NCBI GenBank assembly: GCA_036795455.1
Contig: DAIRET010000107.1
Coordinates: 1-9,955, forward strand
DNA length: 9,955 nt
Reading direction: 5' to 3'
Source of the DNA: DAIRET01 sp036795455
GTDB taxonomy: Bacteria; Bacteroidota; Ignavibacteria; Ignavibacteriales; Ignavibacteriaceae
Below are positions 1 through 7,689 of this stretch, one piece after another. Below the pieces are notes generated by a model, which was not told the origin of the DNA, searched no databases, and saw only the letters and a list, made by a program, of their open reading frames with translations. Each line of letters opens with the position of its first letter. The first letter of the stretch is position 1. A program made the translations under genes and the position numbers.

Positions 1-33
1 TAAAAAAATATTTTTTATTACTCATATACAAAG

Positions 34-1701
34 TTATTTCTCGTAACTGTTTTTGTCAACAATTTTTGCAAAAAGCCAGTTACCCGGATCAAGTAAAACA
101 TCATTCGGACGTTTATCCAACTTAAAAGTAAAAACATTATTTCTTTCTTTCAATTCAACGCTCTTAAATATATAATCCTCTTCGTTATCATATTGAAATG
201 ACAATTCAACAGGTATGTTGTAGCTGTTTCCATTATAAGTTGAATTTTCTATTTCTAAATTAAGTATATAAAACGAATCTTTCGGTACTATTTTCCATCT
301 ATAATCTAAATTGATTAGTCCACCTGAATTATAAACCCAATGATCAAAAAAACATGTTAGCTTTTTCCCCGAAACAGTTTCACAAACTTCAATAAAGTCA
401 GTAGTCGATGCGTTTTTGTATTTATACTTTTTAATATACTCTCTTAATATTCTAAAAAAAGAAGAATCTCCGACTTCATGACGCAGCATGTGCAAAACCC
501 AGGCTCCTTTATTGTAAATAGTGGGACTGAATAAATCATCTTCCGGGTTATACAACCGTCCGTCAAAGCTGTAATGAAGTTTTTGAAGCATCGTTGATAT
601 TAAAGCCTCTCTTCCGTTAAGATATTCGTAGTATAAAGCTTCGGAATAAGTCGCGAATCCTTCATTCAGCCAAATATCTTTCCATGTTTTGGGTCCGACT
701 GCATTCCCCCACCAATGATGAGCAAGTTCATGAACATATGTATCTGTAAAAAACTTTTTGCCAGAAATAAAATTTGTTCCTATTCCCGTAATTGTTTGGT
801 GTTCCATTGCACCGTAATTCCAAAGAAACTCTGCCACTCCGTATTTTTCTTTTATGAATGGGTACTCACCGAATAACTCGGAAAACACTTTTATCATTTG
901 CGGGTGATCTTCCCAATCAATCTTCGCTTTTTCATAATTCTCGGGTACGGAAAAATATGTGATTAGCATTGTATCATTATTGGCAGAGATGTAACTATCA
1001 TAAAACTCGGTATAAGGTGAAGAGTAAATGCAGATGAGATATGTGGAAATCGGGTAGATTGTCTTCCAATGATACATTTTCCTATTCCCATTTGACTCTT
1101 TATTAACAAGAATACCGTTGGATACGGAAACATTAGGAGTATCGGAAACTATTTTAATGTCAAGCAGAGCTTTATCATCCGGGACATCATTACAAGGAAA
1201 CCATGTAGCAGCATAATCGGGTTCATTTAGTGTATGAATTAGAGAGCGCTCATTCACTTTGCCGAATACAAATGATGCAAAGCCAAGTCTTTTCGGAGTT
1301 CCTTCATAAGAAATACTAACTACAAAAGTATCTCGATTCTGATTTTCTGTATATATCCTCAATTTATTTTTTTCATGAGAATATTTTGCTTCGGTCTGGT
1401 TTAAGTATAGTGAAGCTACATTCATATTATCAAAAAAATCCAACTCGAAGTTTTTAAGATTTTTTTCCGTAAACAAACCGGTTATTACAGCTTTACCTAC
1501 TAATAATTTTTGAGCCGGGAAAAGGTCTACAGTTAAATCATAGTGAAGAATATCAATGTTTGAACTGCTTATTGTTGAGTAAGGTCTGAATAAAAACACT
1601 CCTTTAGATTTATTATGCTGAATCGTTAGTTCCGCCAGGTAAAACCCTGTAATAAACATTGCTGTTACAACCACAACGGCTAATACAAATTTGCTTTTCA
1701 T
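34..1701 (-). CDS. Membrane-anchored M1 family zinc aminopeptidase
   Basis: Predicted zinc metallopeptidase of the M1 (gluzincin) family, which removes N-terminal residues from peptides. Counting from the ATG at 1701 (555 aa), residues 4-23 are a hydrophobic stretch after two lysines, with no obvious cleavage site, suggesting an uncleaved anchor with the enzyme outside the inner membrane. An N-terminal beta domain (about 45-230) precedes the catalytic domain. The motif HELAHHWW supplies zinc ligands H324 and H328 with base E325; E347 in NEGFATYSE is the third ligand at the standard spacing. The exopeptidase motif reads GAMEH (297-301) rather than GAMEN, and Y396 in IYNKG matches the transition-state tyrosine. 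A short beta-rich tail (about 465-540) follows. It lacks the large C-terminal helical domain of the ~870-aa PepN type. A TTG at 1704 could add one residue; ATG is preferred, though neither has a clear Shine-Dalgarno site. Family is firm; substrate is unknown. Confidence 0.93.
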   Translation of the reverse strand: MKSKFVLAVVVVTAMFITGFYLAELTIQHNKSKGVFLFRPYSTISSSNIDILHYDLTVDLFPAQKLLVGKAVITGLFTEKNLKNFELDFFDNMNVASLYLNQTEAKYSHEKNKLRIYTENQNRDTFVVSISYEGTPKRLGFASFVFGKVNERSLIHTLNEPDYAATWFPCNDVPDDKALLDIKIVSDTPNVSVSNGILVNKESNGNRKMYHWKTIYPISTYLICIYSSPYTEFYDSYISANNDTMLITYFSVPENYEKAKIDWEDHPQMIKVFSELFGEYPFIKEKYGVAEFLWNYGAMEHQTITGIGTNFISGKKFFTDTYVHELAHHWWGNAVGPKTWKDIWLNEGFATYSEALYYEYLNGREALISTMLQKLHYSFDGRLYNPEDDLFSPTIYNKGAWVLHMLRHEVGDSSFFRILREYIKKYKYKNASTTDFIEVCETVSGKKLTCFFDHWVYNSGGLINLDYRWKIVPKDSFYILNLEIENSTYNGNSYNIPVELSFQYDNEEDYIFKSVELKERNNVFTFKLDKRPNDVLLDPGNWLFAKIVDKNSYEK

Positions 1702-1806
1702 CAAATAAAATGAACCCGAATAATTGCTTCGTAATTTAGTAAGTATTTTTCACTCGTAAGACATATTTCAGAAAACGCCGGAAATTTCAATTATTGACCA
1801 ATTTAC

Positions 1807-3171
1807 CTATTTAACATAAACTGATTTGATGTTTACAAATTCTCTTATTCCAAAGTAAGAAAGTTCTCTGCCGTAACCCGATTCTTTAATTCCTCCAAAA
1901 GGTAATCTCGGATCTGATTTAACGAAAGAATTTACAAAACAAGCACCAGCATCAATCTTGGTTTTTGCTAACTGCTCTCCCCTACTATTATCATTTGTGA
2001 AAACTGCTGCACCAAGTCCGAAAACAGAATCGTTTGCAACCGAGATAGCTTCCTCTTCATCTTTCACTTTGATAATTGCAGCAACAGGTCCAAACAATTC
2101 ATCATCGTAAGCGGGCATTCCTTTAACAACGTCTACCAGAATAGAAGGTGGATAAAAAGCTCCTTTAATATCCGGAATCATTCCGCCAAGTATCAGTTTT
2201 GCTCCCTTCTTTACACTATCCAAAACTTGTTGATGCAGTTCATCTCTTAAATCAATTCTTGCCTGAGGTCCGACGTCAATCTTTTCGTCCATCGGGTTAC
2301 CCATTTTTTTCGTTTTCATTATCTCTTTGAATTTCGAAACGAACTCGTCATAGATTTTTTCAACAACAATAAAGCGTTTTGCAGCAATGCAGCTTTGACC
2401 ACCGTTAATTAATCTTGACGTAACACAAGTCTCCGCTGTTGCTTTTATATCAGCATCTTCAAGAATAATGTACGGATCGCTTCCGCCAAGCTCCAGTACA
2501 GATTTCTTTAATGCTTTACCAGCAGTTGACGCAACTGCTTTGCCTGCCGGAGTACTTCCTGTTAAGGTTACAGCTTTCACCAAAGGATTATTTATAACCA
2601 TTTCAACTGATTTGGATTGAATTAATAAAGTTCTGAAAAGGTATTCGGGAAAACCGGCTTTCTTAAACACTTCTTCGATAGCAAGGGCGCATCCTGATAC
2701 ATTTGAGGAATGCTTCAAAACACCCGCATTCCCCGCCATTAACGCAGGTGCGGCAAAACGGAAAACCTGCCAAAAAGGGAAATTCCACGGCATTACGGCT
2801 AAAACAATTCCTAAAGGATTATATGTAATAAAGCTTTTTGATGCGTCTGTTTCAACTATTTCATCCTCTAAAAATGATTTTGCATTATCCGCATAGTAAT
2901 CACAAACCCAGGCGCACTTTTCAACTTCAGCATACGATTGAAGAATAGGTTTTCCCATCTCAAGTGTCATCAATTCAGAATAATACTTTTTATCGTTACG
3001 TAAAACTTGAGCAGCTTTCTTCATTAAATCAGAACGATGACTGAATAATGTATTTTTCCATTCTTTAAAAGACTGGTCTACTTTTTTTATAATGTCATTT
3101 ACTTCATCTAAAGAATACTCTTTATATTCGCGAATTATTTCATCTGTAGCAGGATTGATTGAAAGCAACAT
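1807..3171 (-). CDS. NAD(P)-dependent succinate-semialdehyde dehydrogenase (Sad/YneI-like aldehyde dehydrogenase)
   Basis: Cytoplasmic aldehyde dehydrogenase, 454 aa, full length. It should oxidise an aldehyde to the acid with NAD(P)+; resemblance throughout to the Escherichia coli Sad/YneI subgroup suggests succinate semialdehyde to succinate, as in GABA breakdown. Visible family signatures are PWNFPFWQV (128-136, oxyanion N130), K153 in VLKHSSN, the cofactor-loop motif GSTPAG (205-210), general base E227 in LELGGSDP, catalytic C261 in GGQSC, and ELFGPVAA (358-365). The C-terminal LPFGGIKESGYGREL also fits. The protein starts almost directly at the conserved INPATDE, a little shorter at the N-terminus than E. 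coli Sad. The start is supported by GAGGTG at 3176-3181. This site overlaps the stop codon of the upstream phosphatase gene, so translation is probably coupled. No gabT-like transaminase is present in the window, so the physiological substrate is inferred from sequence only. Confidence 0.92.
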   Translation of the reverse strand: MLLSINPATDEIIREYKEYSLDEVNDIIKKVDQSFKEWKNTLFSHRSDLMKKAAQVLRNDKKYYSELMTLEMGKPILQSYAEVEKCAWVCDYYADNAKSFLEDEIVETDASKSFITYNPLGIVLAVMPWNFPFWQVFRFAAPALMAGNAGVLKHSSNVSGCALAIEEVFKKAGFPEYLFRTLLIQSKSVEMVINNPLVKAVTLTGSTPAGKAVASTAGKALKKSVLELGGSDPYIILEDADIKATAETCVTSRLINGGQSCIAAKRFIVVEKIYDEFVSKFKEIMKTKKMGNPMDEKIDVGPQARIDLRDELHQQVLDSVKKGAKLILGGMIPDIKGAFYPPSILVDVVKGMPAYDDELFGPVAAIIKVKDEEEAISVANDSVFGLGAAVFTNDNSRGEQLAKTKIDAGACFVNSFVKSDPRLPFGGIKESGYGRELSYFGIREFVNIKSVYVK

Positions 3172-3175
3172 AAAA

Positions 3176-3181
3176 CACCTC
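3176..3181 (-). promoter_or_regulatory. Shine-Dalgarno site overlapping upstream stop codon
   Basis: GAGGTG on the minus strand lies 4 nt before the ATG of the aldehyde dehydrogenase. Its first two bases are the GA of the TGA that ends the phosphatase gene (3182-3180). This geometry supports the chosen start at 3171 and suggests that ribosomes ending on the phosphatase gene reinitiate on the dehydrogenase. Confidence 0.8.
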
Positions 3182-4421
3182 AGTTTTTATTATCTGTTTT
3201 TTTTATAATAACAATTGTTTTATCATCCCAGTAAGTCCCATTTGCATTAAAATGGATAATTGCATTCATTATTGTCAAAGCAATTTCTTTGGGAGTTAAA
3301 TGCCTATTCTTTACTAATAATTGTTTGATTCTCTCTTCACCGAATTCTTCATTATTTTTATTAGTTGAATCAGTTAATCCATCGGAATAAATCAACAATA
3401 CATCACCGGGATTAAAGTTGATATTTTCCGTAGTATAATTTGCTTTGGGTGCAACTCCAAGTACCATTCCGGTAGGGTTTAAATACTCAATAATTTCAGA
3501 ATCTTTTCTTATAAACATAGGCGGATTATGACCGGCATTTGCATACAAACACAAGCCATTATTATCCGTAGATAATTCAGCATAAAAAAGAGAAGCAAAC
3601 TTGTCATCTTTGAATATCTTGTTTACAAGTTTATTCAGCTTTTTCATAAACGGAGTAATTTTTATCTGAAAAGTCATAGCCATTCGCAATGCCCCGGAGA
3701 TATACATAGCTTCCGCAGAGGCAGCAACTCCTTTACTTGCAGCATCACCTAAAGCGACACCTATTCTATCACCTTCATCACCAATTTCGAGGTAGTCGAA
3801 AAAATCTCCACCCACAATATCTGCCGGCACTGTCAAACCGTAAAGGTCGTAATCGTGAAAAGAGTATTCATGTTCCGGTAAAATACTTTTTTGAAGTAGT
3901 CTTGCTTTGTCAAGATCGGCTTTTAGATTTTTCTCACTTGCTGATATTCTCCACTGCTTAATTTTTGATGTTAGAAAAGTAGCAATGATACTCAATTCAT
4001 ACTTGAAATCGATGCTTAAATTAGGACTATTGAAAGCGAGAAGATATTCATAGTATGATTTTCCATCTATTTTTACTTTGTCTCCCACACCGGTTGCAGA
4101 ATATTTAAATATACCTTTCTTCCTAAGTTCCGGGTTTGTTTCATCGCTTAAAAATGTTCTTTCCCGTGCAAATAAATCAAGGACGGGATAATCTTTAAAG
4201 TATATAATGAACTTTGAACTTATCTTCTGCATCTTCCCTTTTTGATAAACAAGTCCATACCCTTTTTTTGAAGGGATTATTTGCCAGATTCTTCCGCCAA
4301 TAATTTCTATGTTTTCTGCCGCTATTAATTCATCAATAACAGAAAACAGCATTTCGTTCTCAGTATTGAATTTTTTTGACGTGATTCTTTCGATTGTATG
4401 ATGCAATCTTTGATAATACAT
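3180..4421 (-). CDS. GAF domain-containing PP2C-type (SpoIIE/RsbU family) serine/threonine phosphatase
   Basis: Predicted cytoplasmic metal-dependent protein phosphatase, 413 aa. Residues about 20-155 look like a GAF sensor domain (GGRIWQIIP, then YSATGVGDKVKIDGKSYYEYLLAF). A short helix around 160-182 (ADLDKARLLQKSILPE) resembles the signalling helix that precedes most SpoIIE/RsbU catalytic domains. The PPM domain spans about 190-408, with GGDFFDY (204-210, metal ligand D206), DAASKGVAAS (226-235, ligand D226), NAGHNPP (295-301), YSDGLTD (345-351, D347) and a terminal DDKT (399-402). All metal-binding aspartates seem present, so it is probably active. Relatives dephosphorylate anti-sigma factor antagonists in partner-switching pathways, but no such partner lies here, so target and ligand are unknown. 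An AGAGGT site at 4425-4430 supports the start. It is followed after 8 nt by the aldehyde dehydrogenase gene. Confidence 0.92.
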   Translation of the reverse strand: MYYQRLHHTIERITSKKFNTENEMLFSVIDELIAAENIEIIGGRIWQIIPSKKGYGLVYQKGKMQKISSKFIIYFKDYPVLDLFARERTFLSDETNPELRKKGIFKYSATGVGDKVKIDGKSYYEYLLAFNSPNLSIDFKYELSIIATFLTSKIKQWRISASEKNLKADLDKARLLQKSILPEHEYSFHDYDLYGLTVPADIVGGDFFDYLEIGDEGDRIGVALGDAASKGVAASAEAMYISGALRMAMTFQIKITPFMKKLNKLVNKIFKDDKFASLFYAELSTDNNGLCLYANAGHNPPMFIRKDSEIIEYLNPTGMVLGVAPKANYTTENINFNPGDVLLIYSDGLTDSTNKNNEEFGEERIKQLLVKNRHLTPKEIALTIMNAIIHFNANGTYWDDKTIVIIKKTDNKN

Positions 4422-4438
4422 TTTACCTCTTAACTCTG

Positions 4439-4456
4439 ATAACTATCCTTAGTTAT
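4439..4456 (-). repeat. 7-bp perfect hairpin in phosphatase leader
   Basis: ATAACTA and TAGTTAT form a perfect 7-bp inverted repeat around a 4-nt loop, which reads AGGA on the minus strand. It lies just upstream of the Shine-Dalgarno site of the phosphatase gene, in the 108-bp gap after the M64 peptidase gene. On the plus strand it is followed by five T residues, but no plus-strand gene ends here, so a terminator role is unlikely. It could be a leader hairpin or operator, or a chance event in AT-rich DNA. Confidence 0.35.
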
Positions 4457-4529
4457 TTTTCGTAATCTTTCTGAATGAATTATTTATTTTTTGATAACCG
4501 GTGTTACGTTCTTTATTTACTAATATTAA

Positions 4530-5798
4530 TTACTCGGTGTAAAACTTGATCATTTTAATAATCGCTTCCTGGCAAACAGGACAGTAATTATCAACACTTG
4601 CCGATTTCATTGAGCAGTCTACTTTAGGGCGATATACGCCTTTGGCTACATACCCGCCCCCTTCAAATACGCCAACTTTATCTTTATACTTATCTTCAAC
4701 CGGTGTCGGAATCGGTGTTGATTCATCTACAAGGTGTTTCCATTTGTATTTAAAATCTACAAGAGTAGTAAGATTCGGCTCAAGCGGTTCGATATCAAGT
4801 GAATAAAAATCCTCGTAAGCAGTATGACTATCATAATACTCATCAGCAAGGAAAGAAAAACCATGCCCGAACTCGTGAACAAAAACGTATTCTTCACGTG
4901 GATTCTTGTTTACTGCGACAGAATAAAAATTATATATTGCTCCTCCGCCGTATTTAGGAGTATTAACAAGAATATAGATTTGATCGTAGGGTGCATTAGC
5001 TGCAAAGTCACGAACGGAACGGTAATCTTCCGTCATTAAGTATCTTTCCACGTCGAAAGTATAAAATGAACTATTCACATTTGTTTTAACCCAAATCTTT
5101 TCCGCAGGTATATCGCTTCCAGCTTCAGGAGAAGGTGCTTCTACTCCCCAAATATTGAATTTATCCTTATTCTCTTTATATGGCGTTGAATTAAAAAGAT
5201 ACCCGGTAAACTTTTTACAATCTTCTTTAAATTGATTCATCTGTTCTTGAGTATATCCTTCGGGAATAATTACGACATCAACTTTTTCTGAAGGATTACC
5301 ATTATTCAAAACCTCAAACTTGGGATATTCTTTTCTTCTCTCTTTTGTTATGAAGTAGTTTTGTGGGTCTATTACTGTTTCAAATTTCTTTATTAGTTTA
5401 TGCTTTTTATCCCTTGTATAAAAAACAACTTTTACATCATTCTTAGGAAAGGGCATAACAACAGACTCGCTAAATGCTCTGTTCACATTTTTTGCTTCGC
5501 CTGTAGTTTGCCATTCACTGAACAATGTTGAATAGGTTCTCGAATAGATCATTTCACCCGATGTTTTATCAAACACTTCAAATTTATATTTACCGTAATT
5601 GAAAATATCAATTAGATTTTTTTGGGAGCCTCCCCAATATGGTTCTTCAATTAATTGTTCAAGGTAATACTCATCATTTACATTGTTACCTGCGTGTATG
5701 TAATCGATTCTTAATGTTTTAGGTTCAAAATATTTGTTAAAGTCTACCTGTGCAAAGGATACAGATATAACAAGTAAGAATAAGAATAACTTTTTCAT
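4530..5798 (-). CDS. Secreted M64 (IgA peptidase-like) family zinc metallopeptidase
   Basis: Predicted exported endopeptidase of family M64, named after the Clostridium ramosum IgA peptidase; 422 aa. Residues 1-16 are a classical signal peptide: two lysines, a hydrophobic core, then SFA with probable cleavage before Q17. Residues about 25-145 match the beta-sandwich N-terminal domain of the family (an IDYIHAGNN motif at 31-39 and EEPYWGGS at 51-58). The catalytic domain follows, opening with VDVVIIPEGYTQEQM (173-187). The zinc motif is HEFGH (308-312, catalytic E309), followed by the family-typical LADEYY (317-322). The tail carries cysteines C395, C406 and C409 (CPVC), which might form a disulfide or bind metal. 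The ATG directly abuts the TAA of coaX, and AAGGAG at 5804-5809 fixes the start. Substrate is unknown; IgA cleavage should not be assumed, since the family is widespread in free-living bacteria. Confidence 0.92.
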   Translation of the reverse strand: MKKLFLFLLVISVSFAQVDFNKYFEPKTLRIDYIHAGNNVNDEYYLEQLIEEPYWGGSQKNLIDIFNYGKYKFEVFDKTSGEMIYSRTYSTLFSEWQTTGEAKNVNRAFSESVVMPFPKNDVKVVFYTRDKKHKLIKKFETVIDPQNYFITKERRKEYPKFEVLNNGNPSEKVDVVIIPEGYTQEQMNQFKEDCKKFTGYLFNSTPYKENKDKFNIWGVEAPSPEAGSDIPAEKIWVKTNVNSSFYTFDVERYLMTEDYRSVRDFAANAPYDQIYILVNTPKYGGGAIYNFYSVAVNKNPREEYVFVHEFGHGFSFLADEYYDSHTAYEDFYSLDIEPLEPNLTTLVDFKYKWKHLVDESTPIPTPVEDKYKDKVGVFEGGGYVAKGVYRPKVDCSMKSASVDNYCPVCQEAIIKMIKFYTE

Positions 5799-6551
5799 TT
5801 AGTCTCCTTCTTTCGACGTATTTAATTTGTAAATTTCTTTTAGCCCTATAAGATTTAGCTCGGGGCAATAATGGTACTGAATCTCAAAGTAAGGAAGAAT
5901 AAACATACTGTTCCCCCCGGTTATAAATAAAGCAATATCTTTTTCTTCCTTTGATATTTTATTATAAAATCTTTCTATCAATCCTATCGTAGCATTTACA
6001 ACACCGGTAACAATTGAAGAAGGTGTATCAGTTCCGATAAAGTTTTTATACTCATGTGGGTCAACAGATGGGAGCAAAGCCGTATTATGCTCAAGCGCTT
6101 TTATCATTGTGTATACACCGGGAGCGATTGCACCGCCTATAAATTTCTTGTTACTATTTAAATAATTAATTGTTGTAGCAGTTCCAAGGTCAACTGTTAA
6201 AATTGCTTTTTCATTATTCTGGTTTACTTTCTGTAAATAATTGGCACCTTCAACACCGCATACTCTATCCATTCCAAGAGAATGCGGACTTTTATAACCA
6301 ATATCAATATTAAAACTGGCTTCGTAGTTCAATAGGAATGGCGGTTTCTCTAACCTGGTTTGTAAATAGCTGAGAAGTCTTTTTGTTGTAATCGGATTGA
6401 CTGAAGAAATAGCAACCGAATTAAAATCAATTTTTACAAGGCTGAACTTCAGTTTTTCAAAATCGGAAAAAGTCTCCTTTTTTTTGATTTCATTATTTTC
6501 AAAAAGAGCTAACTTGATTTTCCTATTTCCAACATCCAATGCAAGTAACAT
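5799..6551 (-). CDS. coaX: Type III pantothenate kinase
   Basis: Cytoplasmic enzyme for the first step of coenzyme A synthesis, ATP-dependent phosphorylation of pantothenate to 4'-phosphopantothenate. At 250 aa it has the usual length of the type III (CoaX/Baf) family, an ASKHA-fold dimer that is unrelated to E. coli CoaA and typically not feedback-inhibited by CoA. Seen in the sequence: phosphate motif DVGNRKIK (6-13); pantothenate-site motif GYKSPHSLGMDR (85-96), with D95 as the likely catalytic base; the second phosphate motif DLGTATT (121-127); FIGGAIAPG (137-145) and TALLP (157-161); and FITGGN (209-214) near the end. The ATG overlaps the birA stop by one base (TAATG), with no strong Shine-Dalgarno site, suggesting termination-reinitiation. 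Adjacency to birA is a known arrangement, found fused in some beta-proteobacteria. Confidence 0.96.
   Translation of the reverse strand: MLLALDVGNRKIKLALFENNEIKKKETFSDFEKLKFSLVKIDFNSVAISSVNPITTKRLLSYLQTRLEKPPFLLNYEASFNIDIGYKSPHSLGMDRVCGVEGANYLQKVNQNNEKAILTVDLGTATTINYLNSNKKFIGGAIAPGVYTMIKALEHNTALLPSVDPHEYKNFIGTDTPSSIVTGVVNATIGLIERFYNKISKEEKDIALFITGGNSMFILPYFEIQYHYCPELNLIGLKEIYKLNTSKEGD
5804..5809 (-). promoter_or_regulatory. Shine-Dalgarno site of the M64 gene inside coaX
   Basis: AAGGAG on the minus strand lies within the last codons of coaX, 5 nt before the M64 ATG. The coaX TAA (5801-5799) and the M64 ATG (5798-5796) are directly adjacent, so the two genes share one transcript and are probably translationally coupled. 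Confidence 0.8.
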
Positions 6552-7318
6552 TAAGAAACACTCACATCCCCAAAGTGAATTTTTTCTTTTCTTGTTTTTA
6601 ATCTTAAAATCAATGAACCTCTTTCGTCAATATCCTCAAATATACCGTATTTAACGCCTTTTCCATGAGTTACAGTAATTGATTCACCCATCATTCTACA
6701 GCGTTCTCTCCATTCTTTAAGAATAAACTCAGGTTTCTTAATACTTGTTTCAAGGTATTCTTCGTAAATATTAAAGAACTCCGAAAGGAATTTCTCTCTT
6801 TCAACATTCTGCCCGAGTTCATTCCTGATTGAAGTCGGTTCTATCCTGAATTCACCATGAAATACTGCTTGATTAACGTTCATCCCGATTCCGATTACCA
6901 TTTTAGAAATTGCAGGACCTTGAATAGCACTTTCAATTAAAATTCCTGCCACTTTCTTTTGATTTATCAAAACATCGTTAGGCCATTTTAATTCAGTTTT
7001 TAGCTGGTATAAGTTTTCAATCGCCGTTCCCAAAGAAACTGCAGTAGTAAGGTTGGTTAATCCCGGATTCTTAAACAGTTTTTTCCGGTTTAACAAAACA
7101 GAAAATGTAAGATTTAATCCTTTACCGCTGAACCAGGTTCTTGCAAGTCTTCCTTTTCCCTTAGTTTGCCTTTCTGCAAGTATTACAGTTCCATTTAAGG
7201 TTATATTTTTATCTTTCATAAGATATGTGTTGGTTGAATCAACCTCATCACATAAAATAAAACTTCTACCTATTAGTTCAGTGTCCAATTTTATGTCGAA
7301 TTTTTCTATATTAAACAT
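6551..7318 (-). CDS. birA: Biotin--[acetyl-CoA-carboxylase] ligase (monofunctional)
   Basis: Biotin protein ligase, 255 aa, cytoplasmic: it activates biotin with ATP to biotinyl-5'-AMP and transfers it to the lysine of biotin carboxyl carrier domains such as that of acetyl-CoA carboxylase. Motifs seen: DEVDSTNTYL (24-33); the adenylate-binding loop GKGRLARTW (54-62), corresponding to E. coli GRGRRGRKW; KWPNDVL (111-117); KKVAGILIES (121-130), with the lysine expected to hold the adenylate; and VIGIGMNVN (141-149). The C-terminal ~50 residues (about 205-255) fit the small SH3-like domain. There is no N-terminal winged-helix domain, so unlike E. coli BirA it should not act as a biotin repressor. 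AAAGGA at 7325-7330, six nt before the ATG, supports the start. It is the first gene of the birA-coaX-M64 operon, divergent from dnaK. Confidence 0.96.
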   Translation of the reverse strand: MFNIEKFDIKLDTELIGRSFILCDEVDSTNTYLMKDKNITLNGTVILAERQTKGKGRLARTWFSGKGLNLTFSVLLNRKKLFKNPGLTNLTTAVSLGTAIENLYQLKTELKWPNDVLINQKKVAGILIESAIQGPAISKMVIGIGMNVNQAVFHGEFRIEPTSIRNELGQNVEREKFLSEFFNIYEEYLETSIKKPEFILKEWRERCRMMGESITVTHGKGVKYGIFEDIDERGSLILRLKTRKEKIHFGDVSVS

Positions 7319-7410
7319 CTTTTTTCCTTTGAGTAATAAAATGACAATAATTCAGTTTATTCATGATTTGCTAACAATATTACACGTATTATGACAAATT
7401 GACTTTTCAC

Positions 7411-7430
7411 ACAAAAACCTAGATTTTTGT
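7411..7430. repeat. Dyad ACAAAAA / TTTTTGT centred on CTAG
   Basis: ACAAAAA (7411-7417) and TTTTTGT (7424-7430) are exact reverse complements, separated by C-CTAG-A, whose CTAG core is itself palindromic. This gives a 20-bp near-perfect dyad with one mismatched pair. Its size suits a dimeric repressor operator. It touches the tentative TATAAC -10 element for birA (7434-7429), so a bound protein could block that promoter. Function is inferred only. Confidence 0.4.
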
Positions 7431-7522
7431 TATAAATACCATTTTTATATGTCAGTATTACGAATAAAAAATTATCCTTCCTTAACAGCCCATTTTCAAT
7501 TTGTATATGTATCTCAATAAGT

Positions 7523-7560
7523 AATTGTTTTTTAACAAGTTAATCGTAACAAAAACAATT
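7523..7560. repeat. 10-bp perfect inverted repeat AATTGTTTTT / AAAAACAATT
   Basis: AATTGTTTTT (7523-7532) and AAAAACAATT (7551-7560) are exact reverse complements around an 18-nt spacer. The spacer holds further small dyads: TTAAC-AA-GTTAA (7532-7543) and GTTA-ATCG-TAAC (7539-7550). Its right arm shares the octamer ACAAAAAC with the dyad at 7411-7418. It may be an operator or a leader hairpin of a long dnaK transcript; low complexity makes chance possible. Confidence 0.4.
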
Positions 7561-7689
7561 TATATTTTCAGGTAGTATATAAAACTCACAAATTCTGTCA
7601 GTTATATAAATAATATTATCTCAGACTGATGGTATGCATCAATCGTTGGCACAATCTATGATTATAGTTTCCTACTTAAAAAAAATATC

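Noticed and set aside
1..33. AT-only palindrome (TAAAAAATATTTTTT) after the M1 gene as a terminator
   Set aside because: The stem has no G-C pairs and the sequence is cut by the window edge; it cannot be told from simple AT-rich sequence.
1702..1806. TTGAAA-N17-AATATG on the minus strand as a promoter for the M1 gene
   Set aside because: The -10 hexamer is a poor match and such combinations are common in AT-rich DNA; a promoter may well exist here but I cannot place it.
7341..7394. 17-codon plus-strand reading frame starting at ATG 7341
   Set aside because: It has no ribosome binding site, is very short, and lies in the birA promoter region; the longer frame it belongs to is a shadow of birA.
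7429..7440. TTATAAATA resembling a BioR (biotin regulator) site
   Set aside because: The match to the TTATMKATAA consensus is incomplete, and BioR is known mainly from Alphaproteobacteria, which this sequence does not resemble.
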